The notes below the pieces were generated by a model. It saw only the letters and a list, made by a program, of their open reading frames with translations. It did no database searches and was not told the origin of the DNA. The position numbers and the translations under genes are program-made. Of a stretch of DNA of 7,863 bases, positions 1 to 5,209 are shown one piece after another. This stretch comes from an uncultured Eubacteriales bacterium (GTDB lineage: Bacteria; Bacillota; Clostridia; Christensenellales; Borkfalkiaceae). Positions within the stretch are counted from its first letter, which is position 1, and the number at the start of each line of letters is the position of its first letter. The stretch lies in assembly GCA_958405585.1 (NCBI GenBank), contig CATYEP010000080.1, positions 1 to 7,863 of the forward strand, in the 5' to 3' direction.

Positions 1-245
1 CCAGAATTGCCGCAGAGATCATCGAAAGATTTCGGTATTATTATGAGCGGATACCGCAGCGTGCCTTTTTTGCTGAATATAAAAAAAGGTCACTTGTGAT
101 AGGAAAGCGGGTGAAAGTTTTTTCTGGAAATGTTGAAGGTCGGGCGACTGTATTGGATCTGGATGAAAATTGCTTCTTGAAAGTGCAGTTTGATGATGGA
201 AACATCAAACTGCTTTCATCAGGAGAAGTGAGTATAAGAATTTAA
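1..245 (+). CDS. birA: Biotin--[acetyl-CoA-carboxylase] ligase, C-terminal end (partial)
   Basis: Only the last 80 residues are in the window, read from base 3 to the TAA at 243-245; the start lies upstream. BirA activates biotin with ATP and attaches it to the biotin carrier protein of acetyl-CoA carboxylase and related enzymes. The visible part holds the end of the catalytic domain (a helix with IIERF and YYYERIP) and then the small SH3-like C-terminal domain. That domain has the family pattern: YKKRSLVIGKRV, a short strand, GRATVLDLDENCFLKV, and the closing LLSSGEVSIR, which matches the usual 'sGEVslR' end of BirA proteins. Whether this copy has the N-terminal DNA-binding domain of a bifunctional repressor cannot be seen. 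bioY begins about 22 bases after the stop, so the two are probably co-transcribed. The identification rests on the C-terminal pattern and on the biotin-transport neighbour. Confidence 0.85.
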   Translation, partial: RIAAEIIERFRYYYERIPQRAFFAEYKKRSLVIGKRVKVFSGNVEGRATVLDLDENCFLKVQFDDGNIKLLSSGEVSIRI

Positions 246-267
246 ATAAGCGGAAATGGAGAGTATT

Positions 268-945
268 ATGTCTGAAATAAATAAGGATTCTGTTGGGGTG
301 CGGCGTTATAAAACGGCGGCTGATGTAGCGAAATGCGCATTGTTTGTCGTCTTGATGGTTGCTTCGGCTTTTATCCGGATTCCCATCCCGTATATTCCGC
401 TCACGTTTCAGACGGTTACTGCTGTATTGGCGGGGCTCTTGCTGGGGCCTAAATGGGGAAGTATTGCCGTGGCTGTCTATGTGTTTATGGGACTGCTGGG
501 GCTCCCAGTTTTTGCCGGAGGATCCGGCGGTTTCAGTTATGTTTTACAGCTATCGTTCGGTTACCTGATCGGGTTCATTGCCGCAGCATTCGTATCCGGA
601 ATCATAGTGGGAAGGAATATATCTTCTTTCCGTCGCAGTGTCATCGCATCAATGGCGGCAACAGGTGCCAATTATCTTATCGGCATCGCTTATTTTATGT
701 TGATGTGGATTTACTACTATCACAATGCTGGTGCATGGAATGCGCTGTTGCTATATAATTTGATTTATTTACCGAAAGACGTTGTTTTATGTTGTCTGGC
801 AGCTGTACTGGCGGTACGGGTCTATCCTTGGATAAACAAAAATTATAAAAATATCGGCAAGAATCTTTATGCGGAAAATAAGGAAAATTCTGAAAATTCA
901 TCTAAAAAAGATCATGGAATGTTTGACAAAGAAAAAAAACTTTGA
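268..945 (+). CDS. bioY: Biotin transporter BioY (ECF transporter S component)
   Basis: BioY is the membrane protein that binds biotin with high affinity. It works alone or with the shared ECF energy-coupling module (two ATPases and EcfT), none of which is in view. The protein is 225 residues with about six hydrophobic segments. Family hallmarks are visible: RIPIPYIPLTFQTVTAVLAG near residues 37-56, LLGPKWGSIAVAVYVFMGLLGLPVFAGG, then GGFSYVLQLSFGYLIGF near 87-103, which is the conserved GG-Y-GYL-GF region. A later YLPKDVV segment also fits. I chose ATG 268 because GGAGAG at 258-263 is well placed before it; ATG 256 would add four residues but has a poor site. The last ~35 residues (from about 190) are hydrophilic and rich in Lys, Asn and Glu, longer than in a typical BioY of about 180-200 residues. 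Adjacency to birA supports biotin as the substrate. Confidence 0.93.
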   Translation: MSEINKDSVGVRRYKTAADVAKCALFVVLMVASAFIRIPIPYIPLTFQTVTAVLAGLLLGPKWGSIAVAVYVFMGLLGLPVFAGGSGGFSYVLQLSFGYLIGFIAAAFVSGIIVGRNISSFRRSVIASMAATGANYLIGIAYFMLMWIYYYHNAGAWNALLLYNLIYLPKDVVLCCLAAVLAVRVYPWINKNYKNIGKNLYAENKENSENSSKKDHGMFDKEKKL

Positions 946-951
946 TACAAT
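923..951 (+). promoter_or_regulatory. Sigma-A promoter for tRNA-Pro, overlapping the end of bioY
   Basis: A perfect -35 TTGACA (923-928) is followed by a 17-base spacer and TACAAT (946-951), one mismatch from the -10 consensus. The -35 and spacer lie inside the last codons of bioY, whose TGA is at 943-945. The tRNA begins 12 bases after the -10, so transcription would start almost at the mature 5' end and leave a very short leader. Confidence 0.85.
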
Positions 952-963
952 ATACTGGCTGTC

Positions 964-1040
964 CGAGGTGTAGCGCAGTTTGGTAGCGCGCTTGGTTCGG
1001 GACCAAGAGGTCGTGGGTTCAAGTCCCGTCACCTCGACCA
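964..1040 (+). tRNA. tRNA-Pro(CGG), CCA encoded
   Basis: This 77-base sequence folds as a tRNA. The acceptor stem pairs CGAGGTG (964-970) with CACCTCG (1030-1036), followed by discriminator A and genomically encoded CCA (1038-1040). The D arm has AGCGCAGTTTGGTAGCGC. The anticodon stem CTTGG/CCAAG (991-995 and 1003-1007) encloses the loop TTCGGGA with anticodon CGG at 998-1000. The T arm contains GTGGGTTCAAGTCCC. The anticodon reads proline CCG codons, and the sequence resembles E. coli proK in loop and D arm. It stands alone between its own promoter and terminator. Confidence 0.97.
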
Positions 1041-1046
1041 TTACAG

Positions 1047-1089
1047 AAAGCCGACATTTTCTAAGGAATAGAAGATGTCGGCTTTTTTT
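1047..1089 (+). terminator. Rho-independent terminator of tRNA-Pro (and bioY)
   Basis: AAAGCCGACAT (1047-1057) pairs with ATGTCGGC plus TTT (1075-1085). The stem can continue inward with a T-G pair and TTCT/AGAA. A run of seven T starts at 1083, with a further run of six after one G. This is a classic strong intrinsic terminator. It should end the tRNA transcript and any read-through from birA-bioY. Confidence 0.93.
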
Positions 1090-1228
1090 GTTTTTTAGAA
1101 CAGTTCTATAATGGTAATAAGGAAAAGTCCCCGTAAATAAAGTAAGAGAATATTGTAAAATAATAGTTTGTTAAATTCATCGACGTTTTACCATTGTGTT
1201 AAAAATTTTTTACTAGGCATTGTCTTAC

Positions 1229-1257
1229 TTGACATTTTTTCTGAATGTGTATATAAT
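1229..1257 (+). promoter_or_regulatory. Consensus sigma-A promoter of the marR-MATE unit
   Basis: Perfect TTGACA (1229-1234), a 17-base spacer and perfect TATAAT (1252-1257). The operator palindrome at 1258-1273 touches the -10 and covers the expected transcription start, so the regulator downstream would repress its own strong promoter by blocking polymerase. The bases before it (1090-1228) are AT-rich and I see no gene there. Confidence 0.9.
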
Positions 1258-1273
1258 AAGTAATATGTTACTT
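1258..1273 (+). promoter_or_regulatory. Operator 1: palindrome AAGTAATATGTTACTT
   Basis: The outer arms AAGTAA and TTACTT are exact inverted repeats around the centre TATG. It lies directly after the -10 box of the marR promoter and ends 20 bases before the marR ATG. A site with 14 of 16 identical bases lies at 1818-1833 before the MATE gene. Position, symmetry and duplication fit a binding site for the dimeric MarR protein encoded here; the binding itself is inferred. Confidence 0.83.
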
Positions 1274-1293
1274 ATTTGTCTGAGGTAAGAAGC

Positions 1294-1740
1294 ATGGCGG
1301 GAGTAATGCCTTTTGGTTTAAAAATAGCCATCATCAGCAGGGTATTTCGAAAAAAAATGGATGAAAAAGCGAGCGCGATGGGGTTGACGTATGTGCAGCT
1401 GCGTGTATTGGGTTCTGTCAGCCGTTTAGAGGAGGCCGGATGGACGGAAATTCATCAGAATGATCTGGAAGAGATCGAACATGTGACACACCCAGCCATG
1501 ACAAAATTGTTGCAGAAACTTGAAAAAAAGGGATTTGTTGAGTGTGTACCTTCTTCGATAGATCGCAGATATAAAAAGATCACGAGTACGGAAAAATCTT
1601 CAGGTATTCATAAGATGATTTTGGCGCAGGACAAAGAGGTGTTCGAGGATCTGTGCAGAAATTTTACGCAAGAGCAGAAACAGGCTTTACTTCAAATGAC
1701 AGATATTCTTCTAAAGAACATCGATTCAGAAACTTTTTAA
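1294..1740 (+). CDS. MarR-family transcriptional regulator (MepR-like, local repressor of the MATE gene)
   Basis: A 148-residue winged-helix protein, the normal MarR length. The N-terminal helix carries ISRVFRKKMDEKASAMGLTY, followed by QLRVLGSVSRLEE. The recognition region is HQNDLEEIEHVTHPAMTKLL with the helix at about residues 64-79. The wing contains DRR (90-92), the usual Asp-x-Arg wing motif. The C-terminal helices (QEQKQALLQMTDILLKNI) form the dimer interface. MarR dimers bind palindromes and release them when a small aromatic or cationic ligand is bound. I chose ATG 1294 because GAGGT at 1282-1286 precedes it by seven bases; a TTG at 1276 lies within or next to the operator and lacks a site. 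Matching palindromes at its own promoter and before the MATE gene indicate a local autoregulated drug-efflux repressor like MepR of the MepR/MepA pair. The ligand is unknown. The gene is intact although its presumed target gene is broken. Confidence 0.9.
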   Translation: MAGVMPFGLKIAIISRVFRKKMDEKASAMGLTYVQLRVLGSVSRLEEAGWTEIHQNDLEEIEHVTHPAMTKLLQKLEKKGFVECVPSSIDRRYKKITSTEKSSGIHKMILAQDKEVFEDLCRNFTQEQKQALLQMTDILLKNIDSETF

Positions 1741-1756
1741 AGAATGGAAAAATAAA

Positions 1757-1812
1757 CCCAAACAGGCTGAGTGCGAATTGCTGTAAAAGCGCTCACGCCT
1801 GTTTGTTTGGGG
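1757..1812 (+). terminator. Intergenic hairpin between marR and MATE (attenuator or leaky terminator)
   Basis: AAACAGGC (1760-1767) pairs with GCCTGTTT (1797-1804). The stem can extend inward with TGAG/CTCA and CG/CG past small bulges, and outward with CCC (1757-1759) against GGG after a bulge. The 3' side is TTTGTTTGGGG rather than a clean T run, so termination would be incomplete. An alternative pairing of CCCAAACA (1757-1764) with TGTTTGGG (1804-1811) would exclude the outer part of the main stem. It may reduce read-through from marR into the pump gene. Confidence 0.55.
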
Positions 1813-1817
1813 TAAAT

Positions 1818-1833
1818 AGGTAACATGTTACTT
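1818..1833 (+). promoter_or_regulatory. Operator 2: palindrome AGGTAACATGTTACTT before the MATE gene
   Basis: The core GTAACATGTTAC (1820-1831) is a perfect 12-base palindrome. It ends just before the ribosome binding site TAAGGAGG (1836-1843) of the MATE gene. It matches operator 1 at 14 of 16 positions. I see no convincing -35/-10 pair between the hairpin and this site, so it may act by blocking polymerase arriving from the marR promoter or serve a weak, unrecognised promoter. Confidence 0.8.
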
Positions 1834-1849
1834 AATAAGGAGGCATAAA

Positions 1850-3298
1850 ATGGAAGAAGTAACGGTGGAGAAGAAAAGCATATTTGCGTCGGAGCCGGTT
1901 GGAAAGCTTATCATCAAGTTTGCAATACCGTGTGTGATTTCATTGGTAGTAAACGCGTTGTATAACATTGTGGATCAGATATTTATCGGCTGGGGAGTAG
2001 GTTATCTGGGAAACGGTGCAACAAACATTGTATTTCCGATAACGATTATTGCGTTGGCTTTGGCTGTATTGATCGGAGATGGCGGAGCAGCATATTTAAG
2101 TCTGAAGCTTGGTGAAGGAGACAAGAACAGTGTAAAAAACGGCGTCGGTAATTCTTTGGTTATGGTAACTGTGGCTGGGATCCTTGTTATGGCGGTTTTT
2201 CTTATATTTATTGATCCTATACTCAGACTTTTCGGAGCAACGGAATCTTTGCGTCCGTATGCACTCGAATATGGGTATGTTATAGGTATAGGATTTGCCT
2301 TTTACGATGATATCGACAGCACTGAATGCAGTGATCCGCGTTGACGGAAGTCCAAAATTTGCAATGTTTTCTATGTTGATCGGGGCTGTGATCAACACAG
2401 TTTTTGCTCCGATATGTCTTTTTGGGTTCAAAATGGGGGTACAACGCGCGGCGATTGCTACGGGAATGGGGCAGGTCGCGTCTTTCGTCGTATCCGTAGC
2501 GTATATTCCGAGATTTAAAACCTTACGGTTTGATGTATCGGCCTTGCGATTGCATGGAAAAGTTTGTGGCGGTATATTGAGCTTGGGGGTGAGCAGTTTT
2601 ATTACGCAAATTGCAATTACGATTGTGATGGTATTGTTTAATAATTTGCTGAAAACATATGGTGCGGCATCGATTTATGGAGCTGAAATTCCATTGACGG
2701 CGATGGGGATTGTAATGAAAGTCAATCAGATCATGCTGTCAATTTGGTTGGGATAGCGATCGGTGCACAGCCGGTAATTGGGTTTAATTATGGAAGCAAA
2801 AATTATAACAGAGTAAGAAAAGCCTTTCTGATTGCGATTATCGCTGCGGAAATTATTGCTTTTGTCTTTTTCTTTATATTCCAGTTTGCACCGATGGCGA
2901 TTGTTATACTTTTTGGGTCAGAGGAAGGTCTGTACAATGAATTTGCCGTAAAATGATTGCGTATTTTTTTGATGTTGTGTCCTTTGAATGGGTTCCAGAC
3001 TGTGGCGGCTATATATTTACAGGGGATCGGCAAACCGGTAAAATCCGCTGTAGTGACGCTTTCCAGGCAAATAATTTTTTTGATACCCGCTGCGGTTGTG
3101 TTGCCGATCTATATGGGAGTGACAGGTGTGCTTTGGTCAGGTCCGGTAGCGGATGGCTTAGCGTTTATTCTTTCATTTGCGCTGATCGGGTATGAGATGA
3201 AGAAGTTAAGTCGCATGGAAACGGAGAAAAAAGCGGAGAATATGGAGATAACCGAGCCGTTAAAAGATTTGTGTGGGAAAGGAGATGTTAAAGAATGA
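1850..3298 (+). pseudogene. MATE-family multidrug efflux transporter, broken by two frameshifts and one stop
   Basis: An intact version would be about 480 residues with 12 membrane helices, exporting drugs or metabolites by Na+ or H+ antiport. Family segments occur in order but in different frames. Bases 1850 to about 2294 encode PVGKLIIKFAIPCVISLVVN, NALYNIVDQIFIG and LGNGATNIVFP. About 2295 to 2744 encode LPFTMISTALNAVIRVDGSPK. About 2745 to 3295 encode GIAIGAQPVIGFNYGSKNYN, YLQGIGKPVKSAVVTLSRQI and GVTGVLWSGPVADGLAF. Lesion 1 is an extra T in the run at 2294-2296 (expected G-L-P-F). Lesion 2 is a missing T near 2743-2745. Lesion 3 is TGA at 2954-2956, where relatives would be expected to carry a residue such as Cys before LRIFL. 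Start 1850 has TAAGGAGG six bases ahead. Neighbouring genes are intact, which favours real decay over sequencing error. The fragments are unlikely to form a working pump. Confidence 0.87.
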
Positions 3299-3882
3299 AT
3301 AAAGTTATAACGATCAGTCGGGAATTTGGCAGCGGCGGATGCACGATCGGAAAAACTGTGGCTGAAAAATTAGGGATTCCATGTTATGACAGTGAATTAA
3401 TCCATAAAATTGCGGCAGAAAGCGGGTTTGATGAACATTATATAAAAGAAGCGGGCGAATATTCTTCGGCGGGATTTTTGTCTTTTCTTTCTAATCGCGT
3501 CTTCGGACCGACCAATGAAGATTATCTTTGGAAAATTCAGTGTAAAATTATTACAGAATTGGCGGAAAAAGAATCGTGCTTAATTGTCGGGAGATGTGCG
3601 GATTATATTCTGCGGAATAAGGCGGAATGCCTGAGGGTTTTTATCCATGCCGATATAAAATTTCGCGCGGAACGTATCGTGAGGGTGTATGGTGAACGCG
3701 ATGAATCACCGGAGCAACGTATTCGGGAAAAGGATAAAAGACGCGCGGCATATCACAGGCTTTATACCAACATGAAATGGGGGTACGCGCAAAATTACGA
3801 TTTGACTTTAAACAGCGGAACTTTGGGAATTGAAAATTGCTCCAAGATCATAGTAGAATTGTTTCAGGCAGATAGTAAATAA
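3295..3882 (+). CDS. Cytidylate-kinase-like P-loop protein
   Basis: A 195-residue intact protein of the cytidylate-kinase-like family common in Clostridia. The N-terminus ITISREFGSGGCTIGKTVAEKLG (about 5-27) is the P-loop region typical of this group, with GSGG...GK in place of a standard Walker A. LIVGRCADYIL (97-106) and the region DKRRAAYHRLYTNMKWGYAQ followed by NYDLTLNSG (147-174) are family signatures. Arg and Lys residues there would form the lid and phosphate contacts. The expected activity is phosphate transfer to a nucleotide such as CMP, but the true substrate of these proteins is not settled and a housekeeping cmk is usually encoded elsewhere. The ATG overlaps the TGA of the MATE gene as ATGA (3295-3298). 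Its own AAAGGAGA (3278-3285) lies nine bases upstream, which matters because ribosomes on the broken MATE reading frame would not reach it. Confidence 0.82.
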   Translation: MNKVITISREFGSGGCTIGKTVAEKLGIPCYDSELIHKIAAESGFDEHYIKEAGEYSSAGFLSFLSNRVFGPTNEDYLWKIQCKIITELAEKESCLIVGRCADYILRNKAECLRVFIHADIKFRAERIVRVYGERDESPEQRIREKDKRRAAYHRLYTNMKWGYAQNYDLTLNSGTLGIENCSKIIVELFQADSK

Positions 3883-3999
3883 ATTACTCATAATCTTAAT
3901 AAAGCTCCGCTTATATTTATGGCGTGCATGAAATTTTCAGTAAAATGTAAGAATGGGTATTTTTTGTCGAAAAAATCCTGTCATGGAAATTTTTACTCC

Positions 4000-4029
4000 G
4001 CATAAACCGATATATTCTTACGCAAAGTA
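4000..4029 (+). promoter_or_regulatory. Possible forespore (sigma-G/sigma-F type) promoter of spoIVB
   Basis: GCATA (4000-4004) matches the -35 element used by sigma-F and sigma-G. After 18 bases comes CAAAGTA (4023-4029), which matches five of seven positions of the sigma-G -10 pattern CATnMTA (M = A or C). No good sigma-A promoter is visible here. spoIVB is a forespore gene in B. subtilis, which raises the prior. The -10 is imperfect and overlaps a small inverted repeat. Confidence 0.4.
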
Positions 4030-4032
4030 AGA
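4016..4032 (+). repeat. Small inverted repeat TCTTAC-GCAAA-GTAAGA before spoIVB
   Basis: TCTTAC (4016-4021) and GTAAGA (4027-4032) are exact inverted repeats with a five-base loop. They lie 23 bases before the spoIVB start and overlap the proposed -10. This could be a binding site for a sporulation regulator or a short leader hairpin. The right half, GTAAGA followed by GGTATT (4039-4044), resembles an upstream copy, GTAAGA (3947-3952) followed by GGTATT (3956-3961). Confidence 0.4.
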
Positions 4033-4055
4033 GCATACGGTATTCGGAGGGATTC

Positions 4056-5063
4056 ATGCGGAATTCTATAAAAAAAATCAGTGCGGTTTTTGCTGCATGC
4101 GTATTATTATTTATCTTTTCTTGTGCAGGGACTGTTGTCTTTGCTCAAAAAAAGGAAGTATATATCGGCGGGATGCCTGCCGGTTTTACGATGGGATTGG
4201 GCGGTGCACAGATTGTCGGAGTTTGTGAAATACTTACGGAAGATGGAACAGCTTGCCCGGCAAGGCAGGCAGACTTGGCTGTCGGGGATATGATTTTATC
4301 TTACGGGGGAATCAAGATAGATTCAGCGGCAGATATTGACAGTGCATTGGCGGTAAAAGGCGGGGGGTGTGCAGAGGTGATCATCCTACGGGATCATGAG
4401 GAGATCCAGAAAGAAATTCGGCCTGTAAAAGATATTGTATGCGGGAAATATAAACTGGGTGTTCTGATTCGGGACAGCGTATCTGGCATTGGTACAGTCA
4501 CTTATATAGAAAAAGGTACCTTACGGTTCGGTTCACTCGGGCATGCAGTGGCGGATGAAAGCGGAGAACCTATGCGTTTGAATGCGGGATCCATTTACCG
4601 TTGCAGCATCGTAAATGTGATTCGCGGAGAGCGCGGAAAGGCTGGAGAGTTGAAAGGCCTTTTTCTGAATGATAAAGGAATCGCGACGGCGGATACGAAT
4701 TGCGGAAGCGGTATTTTCGGAAATTTTGAAAAAGATTATGATTTTACGGGATTGGAATCAGCGGAAATAAGTTTTAATGCTCAGCCGGGAAGTGCAGTCA
4801 TCTATACAACGGTAGATGGAATTACTCCTCAAAAGTATTCAATCCAGATCGTGAAATCAGATATTACCAACCGACAGAATAAAAATTTTGTGATCAGGAT
4901 CACGGATAAAAATCTGTTGGATGTATCCGGAGGTATTGTGCAGGGGATGAGTGGCAGTCCCATTCTGCAGGACGGAAAATTGGTTGGAGCGGTTACGCAC
5001 GTGTTTCTCAATGACCCGACAAGGGGATATGGCATCAGTATAAAAAACATGCTTGGAAATTAA
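4056..5063 (+). CDS. spoIVB: SpoIVB: PDZ-domain S55 serine protease of sporulation
   Basis: SpoIVB is made in the forespore, crosses its membrane and cleaves SpoIVFA. This frees the SpoIVFB protease to activate pro-sigma-K in the mother cell. The 335-residue protein has a signal or membrane segment at about 8-30 and a PDZ domain at about 38-124 (GGMPAGFTMGLGGAQIVGV and LAVGDMILSYGG). The S55 protease domain has LGVLIRDSVSGIGTVTY and FGSLGH with His163, RITD with Asp284, and GGIVQGMSGSPI with Ser299. Asp and Ser are 15 residues apart, as with Asp363 and Ser378 of the B. subtilis enzyme. GAVTHVFLNDPTRGYG follows near the end. GGAGGG at 4046-4051 precedes ATG 4056. B. subtilis SpoIVB is 426 residues; here the membrane segment runs almost directly into the PDZ domain, so the usual linker is short or absent. 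All three catalytic residues are present, so it should be active. Confidence 0.95.
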   Translation: MRNSIKKISAVFAACVLLFIFSCAGTVVFAQKKEVYIGGMPAGFTMGLGGAQIVGVCEILTEDGTACPARQADLAVGDMILSYGGIKIDSAADIDSALAVKGGGCAEVIILRDHEEIQKEIRPVKDIVCGKYKLGVLIRDSVSGIGTVTYIEKGTLRFGSLGHAVADESGEPMRLNAGSIYRCSIVNVIRGERGKAGELKGLFLNDKGIATADTNCGSGIFGNFEKDYDFTGLESAEISFNAQPGSAVIYTTVDGITPQKYSIQIVKSDITNRQNKNFVIRITDKNLLDVSGGIVQGMSGSPILQDGKLVGAVTHVFLNDPTRGYGISIKNMLGN

Positions 5064-5066
5064 CGA

Positions 5067-5116
5067 AAAGCGCTCTTGCTTTGCTGTACTTGTAAAGCGA
5101 GAGCGCTTTATTATTC
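5067..5116 (+). terminator. Intrinsic terminator after spoIVB
   Basis: AAAGCGCTCTTGCTTT (5067-5082) pairs with AAAGCGAGAGCGCTTT (5094-5109) over 16 positions with a single T-G pair and an 11-base loop. It starts three bases after the spoIVB stop. The tail TTTATTATT is T-rich but interrupted, so termination may not be complete. It separates spoIVB from the deoB-punA unit. Confidence 0.85.
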
Positions 5117-5165
5117 AAAGACACGCCAAAAAATGTACTACGGAAAAAGAATCTAAAAATATAGC

Positions 5166-5193
5166 TTGCAAAATGCGTCTTACGTGGTATAAT
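5166..5193 (+). promoter_or_regulatory. Sigma-A promoter of deoB-punA
   Basis: TTGCAA (5166-5171), a 16-base spacer and perfect TATAAT (5188-5193) with an extended TG at 5185-5186. It lies between the spoIVB terminator and the deoB ATG at 5210. The -10 ends only 16 bases before that ATG, so the leader is very short, with the ribosome binding site close to the 5' end. Confidence 0.8.
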
Positions 5194-5209
5194 AAAAGTG
5201 GAGATTGTT

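Noticed and set aside
695..901. Open frame on the minus strand opposite the end of bioY
   Set aside because: No family pattern or ribosome binding site, and it lies wholly within a well-supported gene. The same applies to the minus-strand frames at 2096-2431, 2803-3033, 4829-5050, 5035-5379, 6116-6526 and 7182-7673.
964..1040. tRNA-Pro as an integration site for a mobile element
   Set aside because: No repeat of the tRNA 3' end, integrase or other mobility gene is visible downstream in the window.
1097..1107. Palindrome AGAAC-A-GTTCT after the tRNA terminator, considered as a LexA-type box
   Set aside because: Bacillota LexA sites have four bases between GAAC and GTTC; here there is one. 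No promoter or gene nearby would use it.
1165..1206. TTGTTAAA and GTGTTAAAA considered as BirA operator halves
   Set aside because: The halves are direct rather than inverted and lie far downstream of bioY, before an unrelated gene.
2290..2760. Programmed ribosomal frameshifting in the MATE gene
   Set aside because: Neither junction has a slippery heptamer with a stimulatory structure. The two shifts go in opposite directions and a stop codon follows later, so mutation is simpler.
2954..2956. Recoded genetic code with TGA as a sense codon
   Set aside because: TGA is the natural stop of bioY, deoB and punA in this window.
3955..3980. AT-rich inverted repeat (GGGTATTTTTT-GTCG-AAAAAATCC) after the kinase-like gene, considered as a terminator
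   Set aside because: The stem is nearly all A-T with a bulge, and no T run follows. It lies 70 bases after the stop, so it is too weak to call.
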